Shown here piece by piece: positions 58,796-64,000 of a stretch of DNA of 64,000 bases (its first letter is position 1; every line of letters starts with the position of its first letter). The position numbers and the translations under genes were made by a program. This DNA comes from JBBQXK01 sp038251625 (GTDB lineage Bacteria; Pseudomonadota; Alphaproteobacteria; Rhodobacterales; Rhodobacteraceae): NCBI GenBank assembly GCA_038251625.1, contig JBBSBE010000001.1, positions 36,019-100,018 on the forward strand, given 5' to 3'. A model generated the notes under the pieces. That model did no database searches. It was not told the origin of the DNA and was given only the letters and a program-made list of their open reading frames with translations.

Positions 58796-61700
58796 TCACT
58801 GCGGCTCCCCAGACGGTGAGGGCGTTTCGCTGTCACGCTCGCGTTTGACACGAAACACGGCAAGGTAGAGGGCGGGAACGAAAAAGAGCGTAATCACCGT
58901 GCCGACGATGATCCCGCCAATCATGGCATAGGCCATAGGACCCCAGAAAATCTGACGTGAGATCGGGATCATGGCAAGGCTCGCCGCTGCCGCCGTCAGA
59001 AGGATGGGACGCGCCCGGCTGTCTGCCGCCTCAAAAACCGCGATCCACCGACTGCGCCCATGTGCGCGGCGAAGCTCCTCGATCTCGTGGACAAGGATCA
59101 CAGAATTGCGAATGAGGATGCCAAGAAGCGCCAGAATGCCCAGGATCGCAACGAACCCCAACGGCTTCTGGGACAGAAACAGCGCAATGACGACACCGAT
59201 CATTCCCAGGGGACCGGCACAGATCACAACAAAGCTGAGGCGGAAACTCTGCATCTGGATCATTACGAGCGTCAGCATGATCACCAGCATCAATGGCACG
59301 ACCGCCGCGATCGGCGCCTGCGCCTTGGCGCTTTCACCAACAGCGCCAGCAACTTCAACGGTATAGCCGGAAGGCAGCGCTGCGTTGAATGCCGTCACTT
59401 TCTGCGCCAGATCGGCAACGATCGTGGCCGGTTGGGCCGCGGTGTCGATCCCGGCTTTCAGTGTGATTGTGGGCACCCGGTTGCGCTGACTGATCTGGGC
59501 CAGTTCGGTGTCGTAGGTAAAGGTAGCGAGGCTTGAAAGCGGAATGGACGTGCCGCTTCCGACCAACAGCTGCAAGCCTTCCACGCCTTCGACCGACTGG
59601 CGCGAGGCGGCGTCGCCCCTGGCGTTGATGTCGATCAGGTAGATCTCGTCGCGCAGCTGGGTGATCGTGCTACCAGCAAAAATCGTGTTCAGGAGATTGG
59701 AAATCGCTGCCGGGGTCACGCCAAGCTGCCGCGCCTTATCTTGCAGGATATTGATCTGAACAAGCCGCGAAGGTTCGTTCCAATCCATGATGATGCCGCC
59801 AAGACGCGTATCGCTGGCAAGCAAAGCATAGAAATCGCGTGCCCTGTCGCGCAGGATCAGAGGATCGGGCCCCGCTACGCGATATTGGACCGGACGCCCG
59901 ACGGGCGGGCCGATTTCCAGCAGGTTGATGAAGATATCGTCGCCCGGAAATTGCGTGCTGGCAAACAATCTGAGGTCATCGCGCAACGCATTACGCGCTT
60001 CAATGGATTTCGGCACGATCACGATCTGGCCGACATTCGGTCCTGGCGTCAGCACGTCGTAGGTTAAGATGAACCGTACCGCACCTCGCCCAACATAAGA
60101 TGACCAGAAGTCGATCCGTTCGTCGCCCTTCAGCTTTTCTTCGAAACGATCCAGCTCGGCCTTGGTTTCCGTGATCGTGGCGGTTTGCGGTAGGGTGAAG
60201 TTGACAACGAGTTCTGGCCGGTCAGAGGCCGGGAAGAACTGGTTTTCAACAAAGCGCAGGCCGTAGATCGATGACGCGAACGCCACGACGGTGAGGCCAA
60301 TCATGATCCATCTGAACTGCATGGCCGCGCGCAGGAGAACGTGAAAAATCCGCCGGGTGAACCCAGGCTTTCCGCTATGGTGCTTCAGTGTCCGTGGCAG
60401 GAAGGTGACACCCAGCAGCGGCGCGCAGACAACGGCAACAACCCAGCTGACAAGAAGCGAAATGGCGATGACCACAAAAAGCGAGAAGGTGTATTCCCCA
60501 GCTGCCGAATTGTTCAGTCCAATCGGGATGAAACCGGCAACAGTGATGAGCGTGCCCGAAAGCATTGGAAACGCAATCGACGTCCATGCGTAGGAGGCTG
60601 CCTTTTCCCGTGTCTCGCCTCGTTCTAGGCGGGACACCATCGTTTCGATGGCGATCATTGCATCATCCACCAGAAGCCCCAGCGCAATGATCAGCGCCCC
60701 AAGCGAAATGCGCTGCAGCGTGATACCGTAGTAGTTCAGAAAGACGAAGGTGACGGCAAGGACGAGCGGAATTGAAAGCGACACCACAATGCCCGCGCGA
60801 AAGCCAAGGCTGATGAAACTGACGCCAAGGACGATAACCACCGCCTCGATCAGCGCCCGCACGAAGTGGCTGACAGACTCCTGAACCACCTCTGGCTGGT
60901 TCGCGACCTGGTGGAGCGTCACGCCGATCGGAAGGGCAGCTTCTTCGGTGCGGATCAGGGTTTGCAACTCTTCGCCAAACGTCACGATGTTGGCGCCTTT
61001 GCGCAAACCCACCTGAATGCCAACCGCTTCTTCCCCGTCGACGCGGAACAGCTGGCTCGGCGGGTCGGTGTAGCCACGCCGCACAGTAGCCACATCGGTC
61101 AGCCGAAAAAAACGGTCGCCCACACGAAGGTTGATCGTCTCAAGGCTTGCAATATCAGAAAACTGGCCGCCTACGCGCACCACCACACGCTCGGGCCCTG
61201 CGTCTATGATACCCGAGGGAACAATGGCGTTCTGTGCAGAAAGGCTGGCCTGTACCTGCTGCTGATCAAGTCCAAGGGTCGCGAGGCGAGCCGTCGAAAA
61301 CTCCAGATATACCACCTCGTCGCGGGTGCCATAGATATCGACCTGACCGGCATCGGGCAGAAGCTGTATGCTGGTGCGGATGTGTTCCGCAAAGTCGCGG
61401 ATTTCGCGCGGGGTGAATCCGTCCGACGTCAGGGCATAGACATTGCCATAAACGTCTCCAAAACGGTCATTGAACGAAAAGCCTTGAAACTCTTGTGGAA
61501 AATCAGGGCGAATATCGGCCATGTAGTTGCGTACCCGCTGCCATCGCTCTGGCAAACGGCTCGCCTTGGTTGTGGCCAGAAGGTCGACATAGACAACGGC
61601 GAAGCCCGGATATGTGATCGACCGTGTGACGTCGAGTTCGTCAAGGTCTTGCAGCTTCTTCTCGATCCTGTCCGTTACCTGCTTTGCAGTCTCGGCAACC

Positions 61701-61873
61701 GTGGCACCCGGCAAAGAGGCCGTGACGACCATGGTCTTGATGGCGAAGTTGGGATCTTCCTCTCTCCCCATGGCAAAGTAGGCGGCGATGCCCGCAACGG
61801 TGAACATGATCATGAAGAACCAGACCATTGAACGGTGATTGAGCGCCCAGTCGGACAGGTTGAAACGCTTCAT
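58796..61873 (-). CDS. RND efflux permease (AcrB/MexB superfamily)
   Basis: 1025 residues. A first span (WFFMIMFTVAGIAAYFAMG) is followed by the periplasmic entry EEDPNFAIKTMVVTASLPGAT. The TM4 proton-relay pair is in ALGLLVDDAMIAIETM, followed by the second large periplasmic loop (FFPASDRPELVV) and the late GILIRNSVILVHEIEELRRAHG and RPILLTAAAASLAMIP spans. This is a proton-driven tripartite exporter of drugs or other amphiphiles. It belongs to the branch starting GREEDPxFxIK. Last gene of the operon, overlapping the second adaptor gene by 4 bp. No outer-membrane factor gene is visible. Confidence 0.96.
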   Translation of the reverse strand: MKRFNLSDWALNHRSMVWFFMIMFTVAGIAAYFAMGREEDPNFAIKTMVVTASLPGATVAETAKQVTDRIEKKLQDLDELDVTRSITYPGFAVVYVDLLATTKASRLPERWQRVRNYMADIRPDFPQEFQGFSFNDRFGDVYGNVYALTSDGFTPREIRDFAEHIRTSIQLLPDAGQVDIYGTRDEVVYLEFSTARLATLGLDQQQVQASLSAQNAIVPSGIIDAGPERVVVRVGGQFSDIASLETINLRVGDRFFRLTDVATVRRGYTDPPSQLFRVDGEEAVGIQVGLRKGANIVTFGEELQTLIRTEEAALPIGVTLHQVANQPEVVQESVSHFVRALIEAVVIVLGVSFISLGFRAGIVVSLSIPLVLAVTFVFLNYYGITLQRISLGALIIALGLLVDDAMIAIETMVSRLERGETREKAASYAWTSIAFPMLSGTLITVAGFIPIGLNNSAAGEYTFSLFVVIAISLLVSWVVAVVCAPLLGVTFLPRTLKHHSGKPGFTRRIFHVLLRAAMQFRWIMIGLTVVAFASSIYGLRFVENQFFPASDRPELVVNFTLPQTATITETKAELDRFEEKLKGDERIDFWSSYVGRGAVRFILTYDVLTPGPNVGQIVIVPKSIEARNALRDDLRLFASTQFPGDDIFINLLEIGPPVGRPVQYRVAGPDPLILRDRARDFYALLASDTRLGGIIMDWNEPSRLVQINILQDKARQLGVTPAAISNLLNTIFAGSTITQLRDEIYLIDINARGDAASRQSVEGVEGLQLLVGSGTSIPLSSLATFTYDTELAQISQRNRVPTITLKAGIDTAAQPATIVADLAQKVTAFNAALPSGYTVEVAGAVGESAKAQAPIAAVVPLMLVIMLTLVMIQMQSFRLSFVVICAGPLGMIGVVIALFLSQKPLGFVAILGILALLGILIRNSVILVHEIEELRRAHGRSRWIAVFEAADSRARPILLTAAAASLAMIPISRQIFWGPMAYAMIGGIIVGTVITLFFVPALYLAVFRVKRERDSETPSPSGEPQ

Positions 61874-62955
61874 TCCAACGCCTCCCGACCAACGAAACGG
61901 GGCCCTACGGCCTGCCCTGCCGAGAGCGAATGAACACCCTTCACCACCACTTCATCACCTGCAGCCAAACCATCAAGGATCTCGATCCGCTCACCAAAGG
62001 TGTTGCCACTGGTGACGGGAATGCTGCGCACTGTATTTGCAGGGCGCGTAACCACCCAAACGGTGCCATCCGCGCGCAAAGCCGCCGCAGGAATGGTCAA
62101 GCGTGCGATACCCGCGCCGCTATTGGGACGGGCTTCAACCAGCGCACCCAGACGAAAGCCGGGCGAGAGCGTTTCAATGCGCAGATGGACGCGGCGGGTG
62201 CGCGTTGTGGCATCGGCGACCGGATCGACGGACGCAAGGAGACCCGATGACCGAACCTCAGGATTGGCGAGCAGCGTCAGAGAAAAGACATCTCCGATGG
62301 AGAAGCGGGCAAGTTGATCTTCGGTCATATCGATCACTGCCTCACGCTCCTGGATGCCCGACAAGCGCAAAACAGGCTGACCAGCGGTAAGTTGAGTGCC
62401 AGCGTCAGCAAAGGTGGCAGTGACAACACCGGCGCGGGGCGCCCGAAGCTTTGTATCCTCAAGGTTTTGACGTGCGCTGACCACGGCTGCGTTGGCCTGA
62501 TCGACGGTCGCTTGCGCAGCCGCCAGCGCCTGTTCGGCCCGTTCCAGATCTTGCACGCTGTTCACACCACGGTCGACCAGAGTGCGCGAGCGATCCGCAG
62601 CGTCCGACACTGTGCGCAGACGGGACGTTGCAATAATGACTGCGGCTTCTGCACGGCGCAGGGCATTGGTGAAATCAGTAGGATCAAGGAGCGCCAATGC
62701 GTCATCAACGTCGACGACCGCACCGGCGTCGACCAGACGTTCGACCATTATTCCGGGAATCGGGAATGCAAGATTCGCTTCACTGCGTGAACTAACGTCA
62801 CCAAGAAACGTCAAGCCGCGTCCGATTTCGGCATGGGCAATCTCCGTTACGATCGGGCGCGGTGGCAGGGGAACTGCATCATCTTCAGCGCAAAAACCGG
62901 CAACGGGCAAAGAGGCCAGAGCACACGCAAGCGTAACCTGCTGAAAGTACCTCAT
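61870..62955 (-). CDS. RND efflux periplasmic adaptor (membrane fusion protein), second of two
   Basis: 361 residues with a signal peptide (VTLACALASLPVAGFCA). The lipoyl-like half LAFPIPGIMVERLVDAGAVVDVDDALALLDP is followed by an alpha-helical hairpin (about 95-165, ADRSRTLVDRGVNSVQDLERAEQAL), then LRAPRAGVVTATFADAGTQLTAGQPVLRL and a beta-barrel/proximal part ending GLAAGDEVVVKGVHSLSAGQAV. It bridges the permease to an outer-membrane channel. It overlaps both neighbours by 4 bp. Confidence 0.93.
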   Translation of the reverse strand: MRYFQQVTLACALASLPVAGFCAEDDAVPLPPRPIVTEIAHAEIGRGLTFLGDVSSRSEANLAFPIPGIMVERLVDAGAVVDVDDALALLDPTDFTNALRRAEAAVIIATSRLRTVSDAADRSRTLVDRGVNSVQDLERAEQALAAAQATVDQANAAVVSARQNLEDTKLRAPRAGVVTATFADAGTQLTAGQPVLRLSGIQEREAVIDMTEDQLARFSIGDVFSLTLLANPEVRSSGLLASVDPVADATTRTRRVHLRIETLSPGFRLGALVEARPNSGAGIARLTIPAAALRADGTVWVVTRPANTVRSIPVTSGNTFGERIEILDGLAAGDEVVVKGVHSLSAGQAVGPRFVGREALE

Positions 62956-64000
62956 TGGTTCATCTCATTCGTGGGTCCCGCATCTTTCACCAGCCGCCCC
63001 TCATAAAGCAGCTGGCTGCCCGCCCCGACAATGATCTGACCGTCCTGCAATCCACTGCGAATAATGACTTTCCCGCTCTCATGACGCAAGATTTCTACCT
63101 GCCGCAATTTGACCGTGAAGCTGGCAGGATCGACCACCCAAACGGCCGGGCCCGAGGCTGTCGCGGTCAGAGAGGAAAAGGGAAGCGCTATGATTGGCGC
63201 TTCGATGTATTCGACCATCGCCTGTACCGCTGCGCCGATGGCAATCTCCTTGGGCGGATCAATCACACCAATCTTGACCTGGACAGTTCCGGTTTTCGTG
63301 TCGACGACGGGCGAAATCTCGCGAACCTTGCCGCGAAAGGGCGACGATGTGCTTCCCAAAAGGGCGAGTTGGACGTCGACAGGATTGCGCGGAACCGACA
63401 ACCGAACCTCGGGAACCCCAATAACCGCGTCAAATTCCGCGCCAATGGCCAAACCGATGACCCCCTCGGCGGCAGCCACCACCTGTCCGACCTCCGCATC
63501 GCGCGATGTAACGATCGCATCCGCAGGTGAGCGCAGCACCGTTTCGTCAAGGTCCTTGCGCGCAAGGTCAAGTTCGGCCTGCGCTTCGGCTACCGTCGCC
63601 TCGGCAGCGATCAAAACGTTTTCGGCGGTATCCCGAACCGTGCGCGTCGTGGCACCTCGCGCCAGAAGCGCGTCATTGCGAGTGAAATCGCTTTGGGCCT
63701 GCGTCAGCCCAGCGACCGCCGATGCCAGACCTGCCTCTTTTGAACGGAGTGCCTGTTCCTGTGCGACGCTCTCGATCCGAGCGAGTTCGTCACCCTTTTT
63801 CACCCGGTCGCCCTCAATCACTGAAATCAATCCCACGCGCCCCGCGTTCGAGAATGCCGCCATCAGCGTTTTGCGGGCCGCAATATAGCCGGTCAGCGAA
63901 ACTGTTTGCCGGTCAGGGCGCAACTCAGCCCGGACCAGGCGCACAACAAGGGCCGTTTCTTCCGGGACAGCACCCTTTGACACAGATTGTGCGGCCACGA
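62952..64000 (-). CDS. RND efflux periplasmic adaptor, first of two (partial, 5' end beyond right edge)
   Basis: At least 348 residues. LTGYIAARKTLMAAFSNAGRVGLISVIEGDRVKKGDELARI is the lipoyl-like region (key part EGDRVKKGDELA). The helical hairpin includes DALLARGATTRTVRDTAENVLIAAEATVAEAQAELDLARKDL, then VLRSPADAIVTSRDAEVGQVV. The C-terminal end GLQDGQIIVGAGSQLLYEGRLV is normal. A GTG at 63998 could start it, but that would leave no signal peptide; the VAAQS there looks like a signal-peptide end, so the true start is probably outside. It differs from the second adaptor, suggesting a hetero-oligomeric adaptor ring. Confidence 0.88.
   Translation of the reverse strand, partial: VAAQSVSKGAVPEETALVVRLVRAELRPDRQTVSLTGYIAARKTLMAAFSNAGRVGLISVIEGDRVKKGDELARIESVAQEQALRSKEAGLASAVAGLTQAQSDFTRNDALLARGATTRTVRDTAENVLIAAEATVAEAQAELDLARKDLDETVLRSPADAIVTSRDAEVGQVVAAAEGVIGLAIGAEFDAVIGVPEVRLSVPRNPVDVQLALLGSTSSPFRGKVREISPVVDTKTGTVQVKIGVIDPPKEIAIGAAVQAMVEYIEAPIIALPFSSLTATASGPAVWVVDPASFTVKLRQVEILRHESGKVIIRSGLQDGQIIVGAGSQLLYEGRLVKDAGPTNEMNQ

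Noticed and set aside
1..64000. CRISPR arrays, rRNA or tRNA genes, prophage
   Set aside because: I looked for regular direct repeats, cloverleaf T-loops and phage structural genes in the noncoding gaps and found none; a proper tRNAscan/CRISPR search was not possible.

Overview
The window reads as a chromosomal segment of a high-G+C alphaproteobacterium of the family Rhodobacteraceae (Rhodobacter/Cereibacter/Gemmobacter type). Support comes from an RpoE-ChrR singlet-oxygen pair with the ChrR metal ligands in place, the DUF1365/FAD/DUF3833/SDR lipid cluster beside it, a run rsmB-heparinase-purH-lspA-DUF3035-M16-M16, and dense 4-bp start/stop overlaps. This placement rests on gene content recognised by eye; no database search was possible.

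Region by region. (1) 1-14947: a surface-polysaccharide locus. It holds a type I polyketide synthase ketosynthase cut by the left edge, a small membrane protein, an O-antigen ligase/polymerase-like protein, four glycosyltransferases, a separate tyrosine-kinase-like ATPase and chain-length protein, an ExoY-type sugar-phosphate transferase, a Wzx-type flippase, and two related SGNH hydrolases, one fused to a probable glycoside hydrolase. (2) 15057-17260: two saccharopine-dehydrogenase-type genes. (3) 17282-23330: the singlet-oxygen sigma factor RpoE, its zinc anti-sigma ChrR, and a divergent five-gene operon (FAD oxidoreductase, DUF1365, transporter, DUF3833, SDR). The 262-bp gap between the divergent start codons has two sigma-E-like promoters, one per direction, both with an 18-bp spacer. 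(4) 23337-35398: a minus-strand housekeeping block (hutD-rmuC-mutL, two M16 proteases, DUF3035 lipoprotein, lspA, purH, heparinase-like, rsmB). (5) 35471-41658: a plus-strand block (DUF1674, S49 peptidase, zinc-ribbon protein, Ca2+/Na+ antiporter, SDR, uvrC, FAD oxidoreductase). An AT-rich gap before uvrC has one perfect DnaA box.

(6) 41730-45619: a DapA-family enzyme, an amidase and a decayed IS5-type element. (7) 45910-58160: an accessory sugar-type ABC importer (ATPase, two permeases, SDR, binding protein). Divergent from it is an unusual regulator: a winged helix fused to an ABC solute-binding-protein-like domain without a signal peptide. It heads a plus-strand operon of three SDR dehydrogenases, an M24-fold protein with a substituted metal ligand, and an FMN-dependent 2-hydroxyacid dehydrogenase. 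This looks like a self-contained uptake, sensing and oxidation module for an unidentified sugar, polyol or deoxysugar, and it is the most novel part of the window. (8) 58796-64000: an RND efflux operon with two adaptor genes, the first cut by the right edge.
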